DNA of 64,000 bases from Microcoleus sp. FACHB-672. Its GTDB lineage: Bacteria > Cyanobacteriota > Cyanobacteriia > Cyanobacteriales > Oscillatoriaceae. A model generated the notes under the pieces. It had not been told where the DNA came from and ran no database searches. It was given only the letters and a program-made list of their open reading frames with translations. A program made the translations under genes and the position numbers. The stretch lies in NCBI RefSeq assembly GCF_014695725.1, contig NZ_JACJOU010000015.1, positions 372,001-436,000 of the forward strand, given 5' to 3'. Shown one piece after another: positions 36,936-47,309 of this stretch (the first letter of the stretch is position 1; every line of letters starts with the position of its first letter).

Positions 36936-39644
36936 TCAAGCAGAAATTTTGTAAACCGCTTCAGTATCAGTCGGTAACTCCACCGTAAACCAAGTTCGGT
37001 TAGGTTCACTCTCCGCCCAAATTCTGCCGCCTAACTGCTGCACCAATTGCTTAATCAGCGCTAAACCCAAACCTGTACCCCCCTGCTTCCAAGGATCACT
37101 GCTAGCAATCCTGTAAAATTTATCAAAAATTCGACTTAAGTCATCAGCAGGAATTTGACTACCAGAATTGCTAACAATGAGTTGGGTAACATTACCCGCT
37201 AAACTTGAGGAATCGGCACCCCCATAACTACCAGAAGCTTGTTGTAATTTAACCCTAATCTCACCACCTGGAGGCGTATATTTGCAAGCATTATTCAGCA
37301 GTTCTGCCACAATTCGTTCCCAACTAGCTAAGTGAGAATGTAGGGGCAGCAAATCAGGATCAACATGAATCTGCAGCGTTTGCTGCCTATTACGCAAACG
37401 CTCCTGAAACGGTACAACCACTTGAGGAAGCCACTCCTGTAAACAAATTGTTTCCCACGTTGGTACAGCCGGCGACATCTCCAAACGTTGCAAATCTAGC
37501 AAGTCATTGATCAGATTAATTTCACGCTCGCATTCATTTTCTAAGATTTGCAAATAGCGATTAAATTTTTGGTAAAACTGCGTGAGCGCAACCTCGCCGT
37601 CGAACCCTCGCCCCTGTGCCGATTTCATGGCCAACTGCAACATACTAATTGCCATTTTCATGTTGGTCATCGGCGTTCGCAACTCATGAGAAACCGTACT
37701 GAGAAAATCATCTTTTAGCTCATTAAGCTGCCGCAGTTCTTGCATTTGCGTTTGCAGTTGCACCGTGCGCTCCTCAACTTGCCGTTCTAACTCAACGTTA
37801 AGCGTTTGAAGTCGGGTTTCTGCGGCTTTGCGTTCTGTAATATCCATTAGCGTACCCGTCACACCGGCAACCTCGCTGGCAGTAGAAAGCAAGCGTCGAG
37901 CAAACATCGCCAAAGTGCGGATACTGCCATCCTTAGCGAAATAGCGAACCTCATACCGGCAATCATCGATTTCAAAATTCAGCAAACAATGTAGCTGCAT
38001 TTGACTCTCGTGCCGGTCATCTGGATGTACATAATTTAAAAAGTCAGTCCCCAGTGTTTCTGCAACCGTGTAGCCCATCACTTCTGACCACGCTGGGTTT
38101 AAAAACGTCCATCGCCCCTGCCTATTTTGTTGGAAAATAATTTCGTGAATGTTGTTAACCAGTTCCCGATATTGTTCCTCACTCGCCCTCAACGCCCTTT
38201 CCGCTCGCTGGGGTTCAGTGACATCATTCGCCAAAACAAGTTGAGTACGCCTGCCGGCAAACCTCAGAGTATGTGCAGTAATTTCTACCTCAATAATCGT
38301 TCCATCTTTCTTGCAATGCCGCCATCTGCCGGCTGCCCGCAGTCCTGTGGATAATTTAGACAGATCCTCAATCAAAGCCGGAATATCTTCAGGAGGACGA
38401 ATATCCCGAATCGTCATCGCCAGAAATTCATCCTCAGAATAGCCATAGTGCTGAGTTGCCGCACAGTTGACAGCTACAAAAGCCAGCGTTTCAACATCAT
38501 AAACCCACATCGGTTGCGGATTGGCTTCAAATAACAGCCGGTATCGCCTTTCCGACTCCCGCAGCACCTCCTCCATCTCCTTGCGCTCAGTGATGTCGTA
38601 AAATGCACCCAGAACCGCCTGTTCGCTATTAAAAATTACAAGCTGGAGCGAAACGACAAGCCAAAACAAAGTGCCGTTCGCCTTTTTTGCTCGAATCTCA
38701 TAGTTGTAAACTGCCCCATCTTTTGTAAGAAGCTCTAATATTGCTTGGCGATCAGCGGGGTTGTCGTAAAAGTCTGGCGCTCTGTAACCGATAAACTGTT
38801 GAGTTCCAAGGGCAAACATCTGACCAAGTTGCTCATTGGCATAGAGGATGACACCATCGCTCACACGAGAAATCACAATCGGGATCGGAGCTGCTTCAGA
38901 AATGGCGCGAAACTTGGCCTCGCTATCCCGCAGCGCCTCCTCCGCCTGCTTGTACTGCGTGATATCTTGAGCCGCCCCAAAAATCCGAATCACCCGTTGA
39001 TGGGTTGCATCCCACTCTGGACGGGCGTAATCTCGCAACCATCGCACTTCTGCGTGTTTGGTGATGATCCGAAAGTCTTGTGTACTGGGCTGACCACCTA
39101 ACAGATTGCGGTTCCTGACGTTAACAAGAAGTAAATCATCCGGATGAATCAACTTTTCCCAGCCCTGAGGGCCAGTAAGTTCTGCCAAGGGGTAATCGGT
39201 ACTCCGGGAAAAGGCTTCAGCTAACCATTCAACCGCAAATTGCCCATCAGGAGCCACACTGAGCGTATAGGCGTAGTCTGAGGTTAGCTCGGAAATCAGA
39301 CGATAGCGTTCTTGGCTGGTTTGCAATTCTTGCTGAATCGTTTGCAATTCGCTCAGATTTTGTTTGAAGCTTGCTTGGGTTGCTGTTAAAGCTTCATTCG
39401 CGTGCCTCAAAGCCGTTTCTGAGTGCTGGATTAGCCAATAGAGAATCGAGGCTGTGATTGTGACATAAAAACAGCCTTTAAAGATTTGTAATTTGCTCAG
39501 GATGCCGGCGTGAGGAATGAGCGCTAATAAGATTTCATCGGAAAACCCGATCCATAAGCTTGCGATCATCACGTAGATGGCCGTAATTCTCAATGGAGTC
39601 AGTCTTGGTTTGGACGGTCTTCCTCTGTTCAAGGTGTCTTTCAT
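36936..39644 (-). CDS. Multi-PAS sensor histidine kinase
   Basis: 902 residues. Two membrane spans (about 18-44 and 54-71) border a very short periplasmic loop, then a coiled coil (75-115). Four PAS/PAC modules follow at about 115-230, 240-355, 365-480 and 490-605, each closing with an ITERK/ITQYK-type PAC end. A coiled coil leads to HisKA with the phospho-acceptor His653 (STVSHELRTPMTN). The HATPase has an N box NNACKYTPPGG, an F box IFDKFYR, and the G box GGTGLGLALI. Orphan: no receiver domain and no adjacent response regulator. It is antisense to the flanking treY and glgB, so a role in glycogen/trehalose control is only a positional guess. Confidence 0.93.
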   Translation of the reverse strand: MKDTLNRGRPSKPRLTPLRITAIYVMIASLWIGFSDEILLALIPHAGILSKLQIFKGCFYVTITASILYWLIQHSETALRHANEALTATQASFKQNLSELQTIQQELQTSQERYRLISELTSDYAYTLSVAPDGQFAVEWLAEAFSRSTDYPLAELTGPQGWEKLIHPDDLLLVNVRNRNLLGGQPSTQDFRIITKHAEVRWLRDYARPEWDATHQRVIRIFGAAQDITQYKQAEEALRDSEAKFRAISEAAPIPIVISRVSDGVILYANEQLGQMFALGTQQFIGYRAPDFYDNPADRQAILELLTKDGAVYNYEIRAKKANGTLFWLVVSLQLVIFNSEQAVLGAFYDITERKEMEEVLRESERRYRLLFEANPQPMWVYDVETLAFVAVNCAATQHYGYSEDEFLAMTIRDIRPPEDIPALIEDLSKLSTGLRAAGRWRHCKKDGTIIEVEITAHTLRFAGRRTQLVLANDVTEPQRAERALRASEEQYRELVNNIHEIIFQQNRQGRWTFLNPAWSEVMGYTVAETLGTDFLNYVHPDDRHESQMQLHCLLNFEIDDCRYEVRYFAKDGSIRTLAMFARRLLSTASEVAGVTGTLMDITERKAAETRLQTLNVELERQVEERTVQLQTQMQELRQLNELKDDFLSTVSHELRTPMTNMKMAISMLQLAMKSAQGRGFDGEVALTQFYQKFNRYLQILENECEREINLINDLLDLQRLEMSPAVPTWETICLQEWLPQVVVPFQERLRNRQQTLQIHVDPDLLPLHSHLASWERIVAELLNNACKYTPPGGEIRVKLQQASGSYGGADSSSLAGNVTQLIVSNSGSQIPADDLSRIFDKFYRIASSDPWKQGGTGLGLALIKQLVQQLGGRIWAESEPNRTWFTVELPTDTEAVYKISA

Positions 39645-40223
39645 GGCAACTTGCGTTCACCCATAGGCCAAAAAGGGCTTGCTGCTGATGAGACTTTATC
39701 AAATGCAGCTTTGCCCTGCCCATTCAACCAGCATATTTTTAGATGTAGCGTAAAAACCGGCCTCTGTCCGGTGAGAAATCGCTCAGCCGGCACTGTCAAT
39801 GTTACCTATCAGGGTTATACGCTTCATTGCCTATAGGGCTGTGACTACGACGAGCCGGCAACCAGCGCCACCAAGCGGCTTTGATGCCAACTTCACTCTA
39901 GAGGTGTCGGGTTTTTTATCAAAGGATGGACGAATTTGTGAAGGCTTTTTGCTACCGTTTATAACAGATCGTTACTGATTGTTGAAATTTGTGTAGTATT
40001 TGGGTGCGCTGCCGGTAGCGCCTACAACCTCGCACTCCTGGTCGTACTGTCAAACTAAAAGAAGAGATGCTGCTAAGCTCAAGGATAGCTAAGCCACAAG
40101 CAACAAAGAACCCTGTCCTACACTCACAAAGGCCAGCCTTTTTACCAGCAAAATTCTCAAAGAAGACGCTGCAAATCGCGCAAACCGTTCAAAGTCAAAG
40201 CCCCTTAGCATAATAGGTAGTTT
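39645..40223. other. Long divergent intergenic region between histidine kinase and glgB
   Basis: No gene seen; the small open frames here lack ribosome sites and family character. GGTGCGCTGCCGGTAGCGCC at 40003-40022 forms a small GC-rich hairpin. About 390 bp remain for a glgB leader, so transcription may start far upstream. Confidence 0.4.
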
Positions 40224-42533
40224 ATGTCAATGACGCTTGTTGCTCCGGATCAGATTAACCGCATTGTTTGGAATCAACATCACGATCCGTTTGAAATCCT
40301 CGGCCCTCACCCCATCGAACAGGACGGCAAAATCACTCACTGGGTAGTGCGAGCCTACCTACCTTCTGCCGATGCCGCATGGGTTGTGATCCCGGAAGAA
40401 CGGCAAGAATATCCCATGCAATCGGTTCACGATCCCCACTTCTTTGAGTGCACGATTGAAAGGCCGGAACTGGCCAACTACCAGTTTCGCCTCAAAGAAG
40501 GCGAGCACGAGCGCGTCATTTACGATCCCTATGCGTTTCGCTCTCCCAAGTTAACAGACTTAGATATTCATCTATTTTCCGAAGGCAATCATCACCGCAT
40601 TTACGAAAAATTAGGCGCTCACCTGACAGAAGTCAACGGGGTCAAAGGCGTCTACTTTGCAGTCTGGGCACCAAATGCGCGTAACGTTTCAGTTTTGGGA
40701 GATTTTAATAACTGGGATGGACGCAAAAACCAAATGCGTAAACGCGACAACGGCATCTGGGAATTGTTTATTCCCGAATTGGGCGTTGGCAATGGCTACA
40801 AATACGAAATCAAAAATTATGATGGCCACATTTACGAAAAATCAGATCCCTACGGCTTCCAATCCGAAGCTCGGCCTAAAACTGCTTCCATCGTCGCTGA
40901 CTTAGATACTTACAGCTGGAACGACGCCAGTTGGATGGAAGCGCGCCGGCATACCGAACCCCTAAGCCAGCCGATTTCCGTTTATGAATGTCATATAGGC
41001 TCTTGGTTGCACGCCTCCTCAGCAGAGCCGGCCAAACTACCTAACGGCGAAGAAGAGCCGGTGGTAGTTGTCTCAGAATTGCGTCCCGGCGCACGCTTCC
41101 TCACCTACCGCGAACTTGCTCACAAGCTGATTCCCTACGTCAAAGAACTCAACTTCACCCACATTGAACTGCTGCCGATCGCTGAACATCCCTTTGATGG
41201 TTCTTGGGGTTATCAAGTCACCGGCTACTACGCTCCCACCTCCCGCTATGGCACTCCCGAAGACTTCATGTACTTCGTCGATCAGTGCCATTACCACGGC
41301 ATCGGCGTCATCGTTGACTGGGTTCCCGGCCATTTTCCCAAAGATGGTCACGGTTTAGCCTTCTTCGACGGCACTCACCTGTACGAGCACGCCGACCCCC
41401 GCAAAGGTGAACATAAAGAATGGGGCACCTTAGTTTTCAACTACAACCGCAACGAAATACGGAACTTTCTCGCCGCCAACGCCCTGTTCTGGTTTGACAA
41501 ATACCATATTGACGGCATTCGGGTTGATGCCGTCGCTTCCATGCTCTACCTTGACTACTGCCGCAACCCTGGGGAATGGGTAACTAACCAGTACGGGGGA
41601 CGGGAAAATATCGAAGCGGCTGACTTCTTGCGTCAGGTGAATCACCTACTGTTCAGCTACTTTCCCGGCGTCCTCTCAATTGCCGAAGAATCCACTTCAT
41701 GGCCGATGGTGTCCTGGCCCACTTATGTTGGCGGCTTGGGCTTCAATTTGAAGTGGAACATGGGCTGGATGCACGATATGCTCGACTATTTCAACATGGA
41801 CCCCTGGTTCCGCCAGTTCCACCAAAACAACATCACGTTCAGTATGTGGTACAACCACAGCGAAAACTTCATGCTGGCACTGTCTCACGATGAGGTTGTG
41901 CACGGTAAAAGTCCGCTGATCGGTAAAATGCCGGGAGATGAGTGGCAGAAGTTTGCCAATGTGCGCTGTCTGCTAGCCTTTATGTTCTCGCATCCCGGCA
42001 AGAAAACTCTATTTATGAGTATGGAGTTTGGCCAGTGGACTGAGTGGAATGTGTGGGGCGATTTGGATTGGCATTTGTTGCAGCACGAGTCCCACAGACA
42101 GCTCAAACAGTTCATGAGCGAACTCAACCACCTATATCGCACTGAGCCGGCCCTTTATACGCAAGATTTTGCGGAAGCAGGGTTTGAGTGGATTGATTGC
42201 AGCGACAACCGGCACAGTGTTGTCTCTTTCATCCGCCGCGCTAAAGATTCGGATGAGTTTGCCATCGTCGTGTGTAACTTCACACCTCAGCCGCACAGCC
42301 ATTACCGCGTTGGTGTCCCCGAACACGGATTCTACACTGAGCTGTTTAACACTGATGCCCGCAAATATGGCGGCAGCAATATGGGCAATCTCGGCGGCAA
42401 GTGGGCGGATGAGTGGTGGAGTCACAACCGGCGCTACTCAATCGACCTGTGTTTGCCTCCCTTGGGTGTACTCGTTCTCAAGTTAGACCGGCACAAAAAT
42501 CAAACGGCTTTGCAAGGAACGCTAGAGGAATAG
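40224..42533 (+). CDS. glgB: 1,4-alpha-glucan branching enzyme
   Basis: 769 residues, the long form with an extra N-terminal beta-domain before CBM48. It introduces alpha-1,6 branches into glycogen. Motifs: [34 protein letters not shown] (CBM48), [17 protein letters not shown], the nucleophile in [12 protein letters not shown] (Asp435), the acid/base in SIAEES (Glu488) and [10 protein letters not shown]. The C-terminal [28 protein letters not shown] is typical of GlgB. All catalytic residues are intact. It shares substrate (glycogen) with TreY/TreZ upstream, but the antisense kinase separates them. Confidence 0.97.
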   Translation: MSMTLVAPDQINRIVWNQHHDPFEILGPHPIEQDGKITHWVVRAYLPSADAAWVVIPEERQEYPMQSVHDPHFFECTIERPELANYQFRLKEGEHERVIYDPYAFRSPKLTDLDIHLFSEGNHHRIYEKLGAHLTEVNGVKGVYFAVWAPNARNVSVLGDFNNWDGRKNQMRKRDNGIWELFIPELGVGNGYKYEIKNYDGHIYEKSDPYGFQSEARPKTASIVADLDTYSWNDASWMEARRHTEPLSQPISVYECHIGSWLHASSAEPAKLPNGEEEPVVVVSELRPGARFLTYRELAHKLIPYVKELNFTHIELLPIAEHPFDGSWGYQVTGYYAPTSRYGTPEDFMYFVDQCHYHGIGVIVDWVPGHFPKDGHGLAFFDGTHLYEHADPRKGEHKEWGTLVFNYNRNEIRNFLAANALFWFDKYHIDGIRVDAVASMLYLDYCRNPGEWVTNQYGGRENIEAADFLRQVNHLLFSYFPGVLSIAEESTSWPMVSWPTYVGGLGFNLKWNMGWMHDMLDYFNMDPWFRQFHQNNITFSMWYNHSENFMLALSHDEVVHGKSPLIGKMPGDEWQKFANVRCLLAFMFSHPGKKTLFMSMEFGQWTEWNVWGDLDWHLLQHESHRQLKQFMSELNHLYRTEPALYTQDFAEAGFEWIDCSDNRHSVVSFIRRAKDSDEFAIVVCNFTPQPHSHYRVGVPEHGFYTELFNTDARKYGGSNMGNLGGKWADEWWSHNRRYSIDLCLPPLGVLVLKLDRHKNQTALQGTLEE

Positions 42534-42534
42534 A

Positions 42535-42664
42535 GGGGCATAGGGCATGGGATTAGAGGGAGAAATGCCCCATGCCCATACCTTTAGGTTGGCGAAGCCT
42601 TGCGCCTACCGTTCTTGTTGGCAAAGCCATGCCCAATCCCCCATGCCCCATGCCCAATCCCCTT
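42535..42664. repeat. GGGCATG/GCCCAT repeat-rich spacer with shared 29-bp module
   Basis: A run of GGGGCATAGGGCATGGG is followed by complementary ATGCCCCATGCCC and by the 29-bp segment 42575-42603 identical to 21797-21825. More CCCAATCCCC-type units follow to 42662. This can fold into a large hairpin immediately after the glgB stop. Confidence 0.75.
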
Positions 42665-42729
42665 TTATGAGATACACCGGCACCGTTAAGATAGAGGTTG
42701 CCGCTTAGGGTGATTTTGGAGAAATAATC

Positions 42730-43467
42730 GTGTCATTCACTGCAACTCCCTCGTTGCGAGAGGAACAACATCCGCTGATTCGTGATTTAGCGAATCGCAT
42801 CGAGGCAATCTGGCAAAGCTATTTAGATTTGGCTCTCTATCCGATGCCTGAAGAGTTGGGGTATGTAGAAGGGCGGTTGGAGGGAGAGAAACTCACGATT
42901 GAAAATCGTTGCTATCAAACCCCCCAGTTTCGTAAGCTTCACTTGGAGTTGGCGAAGGTGGGCAGTACGCTGGATATTTTGCATTGTGTGATGTTTCCCC
43001 GCTCTAATTACCCGTTGCCGATGTTTGGCACGGATTTGGTAGGGGGGCGCGGCCAAATTAGTGCCGCGATCGCAGACCTTTCGCCGGTGAATGCCGACCG
43101 CTCTTTACCGGCAGCTTATCAAAATGCACTCACTGCATTGCCGGTTGCCCACTTTTCTCAACCTCGCGAGTTACCGGCTTGGGGGGATATCTTTTCTGAT
43201 TTTTGTCTGTTTGTACGACCGGGTAGCCCGGAGGAAGATGCAACGTTTCTGGCGCGGGTTACTTCATTTCTAGAACTCCACTGTCAGCAAGCGCTTTCAC
43301 AAGCCCCTGTTTCTGGGGAAGAAGAGGCCCGCGTGATTGCCGGCCAGCGCAACTACTGCACCAAGCAACAGAAAAATGACAAAACTCGCCGGGTGTTGGA
43401 AAAGGCTTTTGGCCCGGAATGGGCGGAATATTACATGACAACGGTGTTATTTGATGTCGCCCAATAA
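42730..43467 (+). CDS. pcyA: Phycocyanobilin:ferredoxin oxidoreductase
   Basis: 245 residues from a GTG start. It reduces biliverdin IX-alpha by four electrons from ferredoxin to phycocyanobilin, the chromophore of phycobilisomes and phytochromes. Catalytic residues fall in the expected places with a three-residue offset from the Synechocystis enzyme: Glu73 (LHLELAKVG), His85 ([11 protein letters not shown]) and Asp102 (FGTDLVGG). The C-terminal [21 protein letters not shown] carries the conserved late Lys. A strong organism marker. No heme oxygenase gene is adjacent. Confidence 0.97.
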   Translation: MSFTATPSLREEQHPLIRDLANRIEAIWQSYLDLALYPMPEELGYVEGRLEGEKLTIENRCYQTPQFRKLHLELAKVGSTLDILHCVMFPRSNYPLPMFGTDLVGGRGQISAAIADLSPVNADRSLPAAYQNALTALPVAHFSQPRELPAWGDIFSDFCLFVRPGSPEEDATFLARVTSFLELHCQQALSQAPVSGEEEARVIAGQRNYCTKQQKNDKTRRVLEKAFGPEWAEYYMTTVLFDVAQ

Positions 43468-43649
43468 CTCAGCTCGCTCGGTTGTGAATCGGGGATGTTG
43501 ACCGCTGCTTCTGTGAGGGTATTCTTTAAAAGCAAGCATTTGAGAAGCTTATATATCAGCTTTCAATGAATCTGTCATCAAGACCAGGAATGAATGTTAG
43601 CTTTTATAGATGATTAGTTAGGATTCCATCACTATTTTTCACATATCTC

Positions 43650-45170
43650 ATGGAGCAGGAATTTCGCCCGAAGGATAAACCCTTGTTAAAACCTGCGGGG
43701 TGGCGGTTGATAGCTATCATCAGTGCGGCAGCAGTTGTACTCAGCGTGGCGGGTTTCTACCATCTCTCTCAAGTTAAAGCTGCAAAGATTAAGGCAGAGG
43801 AAGCACAAACGGTTCCTGCACCTCCCAAGGCAGTGACTGCTTTAGGCCGGCTTGAACCCCAAGGAGAAGTGATTAAGCTGTCAGCACCGGCTTCCATAGA
43901 AGGAACGCGCATCAAAGAAATTCTTGTGAAACAAGGAGACAAAGTTCGCGCGGGGGATGCAGTTGCAGTTCTTGACAGCCGGGAACGCTTAGCAGCGGTT
44001 TTAGCACAAGCTGAAAAACAAGTCAAAGTGGCCGAAGCACGTCTGGCACAAGTGGAAGCCGGTGCGAAAGCAGGGGAAATAGAGGCCCAGAAGGCGACAA
44101 TCGCCCGTCTAGAAGCGCAGCTACGCGGGGAAAAAGAAACTCAAGAAGCCACCATCGCCCGTCTAGAAGCGCAGCTACGCGGGGAAAAGGCAACTCAGGA
44201 AGCCACCATCACCCGGCTTAATGCTCAGCGCGAAGGCGATAACACAGTTCAAGAAGCCACGCTTGGCCGGCTTACCGCTCAGCTTAAAGGAGAAATCGCC
44301 GCTCAAGAAGCCAAAATTGACAGAATTAAGGCGCAGTTGAGCAATGCTGAATCCGAATATTCACGCTACCAACAATTGTACCGAGACGGTGCGATCGCTA
44401 TCTCTTTGCTTGATAGCAAGCGTTTGACGTTTGAAACAGTTCGAGAGGAACTGATTGAGGAACAAGCAAATTTAAATAAGATTGAGGCAATCGGGCGGGA
44501 GCAATTTGTTGAACAGCAAGCCAATATCAACAAAATTGATATCACCACTCAACAGCAAATTAACGAAGCCACAGCGACACGAAGCAAGACAGTTGAAACC
44601 CTGGAAGAACAGCTCAACGAGGCTAGATCAACCAGAGATCAGACAATCTCTACTCTACAACAGCAAATCAATGAAGCTAAAGCGAATTTAGAGCGCATTT
44701 CTGAAGTGCGTCCTGTTGATGTGCGAACCGCTCAAGCAGAAGTTGAAAGCGCAGCTGCAACTGTGGCAAAAGCTCAGGCAGACTTCGACCAAGCTTTTAT
44801 TAAAACTCCGACGAATGGGCAAATTTTGAAAGTTCATACTCGCCCCGGAGAAACGGTTGGCAATGATGGGATTGCTGATGTCGGTCAAACTGAGCTGATG
44901 TTTGTGGTGGCAGAAATTTATGAAAGCGATATTGAGCAAGTGAAAGTTGGTCAGCCGGCTACGATTACCAGCAGTGCGATTAATGGGGAATTGCGCGGAG
45001 CTGTGGATGAAATCGGGTTGCAAATTGGCAAAAAAGATGTTCTCGATACCGATCCGGCTGCGGATGTTGATGCGAGAGTGGTTGAGGTGAAAATTCGGCT
45101 CAATCCAGAAGATAGCAAGCGAGTAGCCGGTTTAACAAATTTACAAGTCGAAGTTAAAATTTATCTCTAA
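43650..45170 (+). CDS. devB: DevB-type (HlyD) membrane-fusion protein of an ABC exporter
   Basis: 506 residues. One N-terminal span (about 18-38) precedes a split lipoyl domain: VTALGRLEPQGEVIKLSAP and VKQGDKVRAGDAVAVLDSRERL, completed by FIKTPTNGQILKVHTRPGETV. Between them lies a very long coiled-coil hairpin. This starts with five near-identical 18-residue units (149-238, e.g. ATIARLEAQLRGEKETQE), two of which are almost identical in DNA over 33 bp. DevB proteins link the inner-membrane DevCA pump to TolC; in heterocyst formers this exports glycolipid. The extended hairpin is longer than the minimal form, implying a different reach across the envelope. Confidence 0.93.
   Translation: MEQEFRPKDKPLLKPAGWRLIAIISAAAVVLSVAGFYHLSQVKAAKIKAEEAQTVPAPPKAVTALGRLEPQGEVIKLSAPASIEGTRIKEILVKQGDKVRAGDAVAVLDSRERLAAVLAQAEKQVKVAEARLAQVEAGAKAGEIEAQKATIARLEAQLRGEKETQEATIARLEAQLRGEKATQEATITRLNAQREGDNTVQEATLGRLTAQLKGEIAAQEAKIDRIKAQLSNAESEYSRYQQLYRDGAIAISLLDSKRLTFETVREELIEEQANLNKIEAIGREQFVEQQANINKIDITTQQQINEATATRSKTVETLEEQLNEARSTRDQTISTLQQQINEAKANLERISEVRPVDVRTAQAEVESAAATVAKAQADFDQAFIKTPTNGQILKVHTRPGETVGNDGIADVGQTELMFVVAEIYESDIEQVKVGQPATITSSAINGELRGAVDEIGLQIGKKDVLDTDPAADVDARVVEVKIRLNPEDSKRVAGLTNLQVEVKIYL
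44102..44188 (+). repeat. 54-bp internal tandem repeat within devB
   Basis: The 33 bp at 44102-44134 recur exactly at 44156-44188, with period 54 bp (18 residues). Further, more diverged units follow to about 44363. It encodes the heptad-like coiled-coil hairpin. Confidence 0.85.
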
Positions 45171-45198
45171 TTTATTTAAATGTCAGCGAAAACTGTTG

Positions 45199-45263
45199 AG
45201 GCAAAGCATCCGCTGATCATGAGGCCGGTTAAAGCTAACATTTTATGCGCCAATGCTTTGCCT
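45199..45263. repeat. Palindromic dispersed repeat of the GGCAAAGCAT family, copy 2
   Basis: AGGCAAAGCAT (45199-45209) pairs perfectly over 11 bp with ATGCTTTGCCT (45253-45263); CGC/GCG (45211-45213 with 45247-45249) extends the stem. It lies between devB and devC, so it would be transcribed in the operon and could form a processing or stability hairpin. It is related to 6652-6718. Confidence 0.75.
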
Positions 45264-45311
45264 AAAATAAAAATGCCGATTCCTTACATTTTAGTTTCCA
45301 GCCCTTAAATT

Positions 45312-46460
45312 ATGAAAATTCCTTTAGCTTGGTTGCAACTTACCCGTGAAAAAATGCGCTTACTTGTGGCATTAGCGGGAATTGGATTTGCTGACATCTT
45401 AATGTTTATGCAGCTTGGATTTCGGGATGCACTTTTTGATAGTTCCGTGCGGGTACACAGCAATTTAGATGGAGACATTTTTTTAGTTAGCCCCCAGTCT
45501 ACGACATTAACGGCCATGAAAAGCTTTCCTCAACGGCGTTTATATCAAACGCTCGCTTTTGAAGGGGTGGAATCAGTCAAGCCGGTATATTTAGACTTCG
45601 CGTTGTGGAAAAACCCTGTGGATCGCAGCACGCGGGGCATTTTCGTACTTGCCTTCGATCCAGATGATTCTGTATTTAATTTACCAGGAGTCGTAGATAA
45701 TATTAACCAAGTTAAACTCACAGATAAGGTTTTATTTGATGCCGCTTCTCGTGATGAATTTGGGCCGGTTGCTGAAAAATTCAATCAGGGCGAATCCGTC
45801 ACAACCGAAGTGGGAGGACGGCGAGTTGAGGTCAGAGGATTATTTGAAATGGGGGCATCTTTTGGAGCGAATGGGAATATTTTAACCAGTGATTTAAATT
45901 TTTTACGAATGTTCCCTAATAGAAAAAAGGGAATAATTGATGTCGGAATTGTTAAATTAAAACCGGCAGCCGATGTTGAGGATGTTCTTAAACAAATGAA
46001 AACCTATTTGCCGGCTGATGTGAGATATTTCTCAAAACAAGAATTTATGGCTTGGGAAAAAAAATATTGGCAAACAAGCACAACTATTGGGTTTATTTTC
46101 TCTTTGGGGACTGCAATGGGATTTATTGTCGGGATTGTAATTGTTTATCAAATTCTTTATACAGATGTTTCTGACCACTTGGCGGAGTATGCAACTCTCA
46201 AGGCAATGGGGTATAAAGACATTTACTTTTTAATTGTGGTTTTTCAAGAAGCGTTAATTCTGGCAATTTTAGGTTATATTCCTGGTTGCGCTGTGGCGAT
46301 AGGCTTGTATAATTTAACTAAAAATGCAACCAGTTTACCGATGATCATGACACTTGCCAGAGCCACGACCGTGCTGATTCTGACAATGGTGATGTGTTCT
46401 GTTTCGGGTGCGATTGCTGTCCGTAAGCTGAATGCGGCTGACCCCGCTGATATTTTTTAA
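45312..46460 (+). CDS. devC: DevC-type ABC exporter permease
   Basis: 382 residues. Topology is MacB/FtsX-like: one N-terminal span (LLVALAGIGFADILMFMQLGF, about 17-38), a large extracytoplasmic domain, and three C-terminal spans (about 257-282, 305-330, 345-368). The start MKIPLAWLQLTREKMRLLVALAGIGFADILMFMQLGFRDALFDSS is the signature of the DevC family (TIGR01185). It is the membrane component between DevB upstream and DevA downstream. Confidence 0.95.
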   Translation: MKIPLAWLQLTREKMRLLVALAGIGFADILMFMQLGFRDALFDSSVRVHSNLDGDIFLVSPQSTTLTAMKSFPQRRLYQTLAFEGVESVKPVYLDFALWKNPVDRSTRGIFVLAFDPDDSVFNLPGVVDNINQVKLTDKVLFDAASRDEFGPVAEKFNQGESVTTEVGGRRVEVRGLFEMGASFGANGNILTSDLNFLRMFPNRKKGIIDVGIVKLKPAADVEDVLKQMKTYLPADVRYFSKQEFMAWEKKYWQTSTTIGFIFSLGTAMGFIVGIVIVYQILYTDVSDHLAEYATLKAMGYKDIYFLIVVFQEALILAILGYIPGCAVAIGLYNLTKNATSLPMIMTLARATTVLILTMVMCSVSGAIAVRKLNAADPADIF

Positions 46461-46561
46461 GTGATTTTGTTGAGGTTATATGTTAGAAAACAAGCAAATT
46501 TCATAAAAAACATTTGGACAAGAAAGCTAACTTTTTGTTTTTTTAATACTTAAATAATAAA

Positions 46562-47278
46562 ATGATGACTCAAGAACCCGTTGTTAGCATTAAAAACCTG
46601 AATCATTATTTCGGTCAAGGGTCACTAAAAAAACAGGTTTTATATGATATTAGCCTAGAAATATATCCGGGAGAAATTGTTCTAATGACCGGCCCTTCGG
46701 GGTCGGGAAAAACGACGTTGCTAACATTACTGGGTGGATTACGATCAGCTCAAGAGGGCAGCCTGAAAGTATTTGGACAAGAACTTTGTGGTGCCGGCAA
46801 AAACAAGCTTGTGCAAGTCCGGCGAGATATTGGCTATATTTTCCAAGCTCACAACTTACTGAAATCTTTAACTGCACTCCAAAATGTGCAAATGTCCCTG
46901 GATTTACATCCAGAGATTCCTCAGCAAGAGATGAAAGTTCAAGCAATGGCGATGTTAGAAGCAGTTGGATTAAAAGAGCGAGTCAATTATTACCCAGAAA
47001 ACCTCTCAGGAGGGCAAAAGCAACGGGTTGCTATAGCGCGGGCTTTAGTGAGTCATCCGAAATTAATCTTAGCAGATGAACCCACTGCAGCTTTAGACAG
47101 TAAATCCGGTCGAGATGTCGTAGAAATTATGCAAAAGTTAGCCAAAGAACAGGGCAGCACGATTTTACTGGTTACTCACGACAACCGGATTTTAGACATT
47201 GCTGATCGCATCGTTCACATGGAAGATGGATATTTAGCAAAAGATGCAGCAGCGCAGACTGCCGGCGCTCCTGCTTAA
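46562..47278 (+). CDS. devA: DevA-type ABC exporter ATPase
   Basis: 238 residues. Walker A is GPSGSGKTT, the Q loop YIFQAHNLLKSLTALQNVQMSL, the signature LSGGQKQRVAIARAL, Walker B LILADEPTAALD, and the switch His in VTHDNRILDIADRI. The LolD/MacB-like QAHNLL loop and the gene order devB-devC-devA define the exporter. ATG 46562 is directly followed by a second in-frame ATG at 46565; either may be used. The substrate is unknown: heterocyst glycolipid in heterocyst-forming species, other lipids or stress products elsewhere. Confidence 0.95.
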   Translation: MMTQEPVVSIKNLNHYFGQGSLKKQVLYDISLEIYPGEIVLMTGPSGSGKTTLLTLLGGLRSAQEGSLKVFGQELCGAGKNKLVQVRRDIGYIFQAHNLLKSLTALQNVQMSLDLHPEIPQQEMKVQAMAMLEAVGLKERVNYYPENLSGGQKQRVAIARALVSHPKLILADEPTAALDSKSGRDVVEIMQKLAKEQGSTILLVTHDNRILDIADRIVHMEDGYLAKDAAAQTAGAPA

Positions 47279-47309
47279 AGAAAAGTTGTATCTTCCTCCG
47301 TTTTTTAAG

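Noticed and set aside
43650-47278. Heterocyst glycolipid exporter as proof of a heterocyst-forming organism
   Set aside because: DevBCA-type exporters are widespread in cyanobacteria without heterocysts and no hgl or het gene is present, so only the family is claimed.
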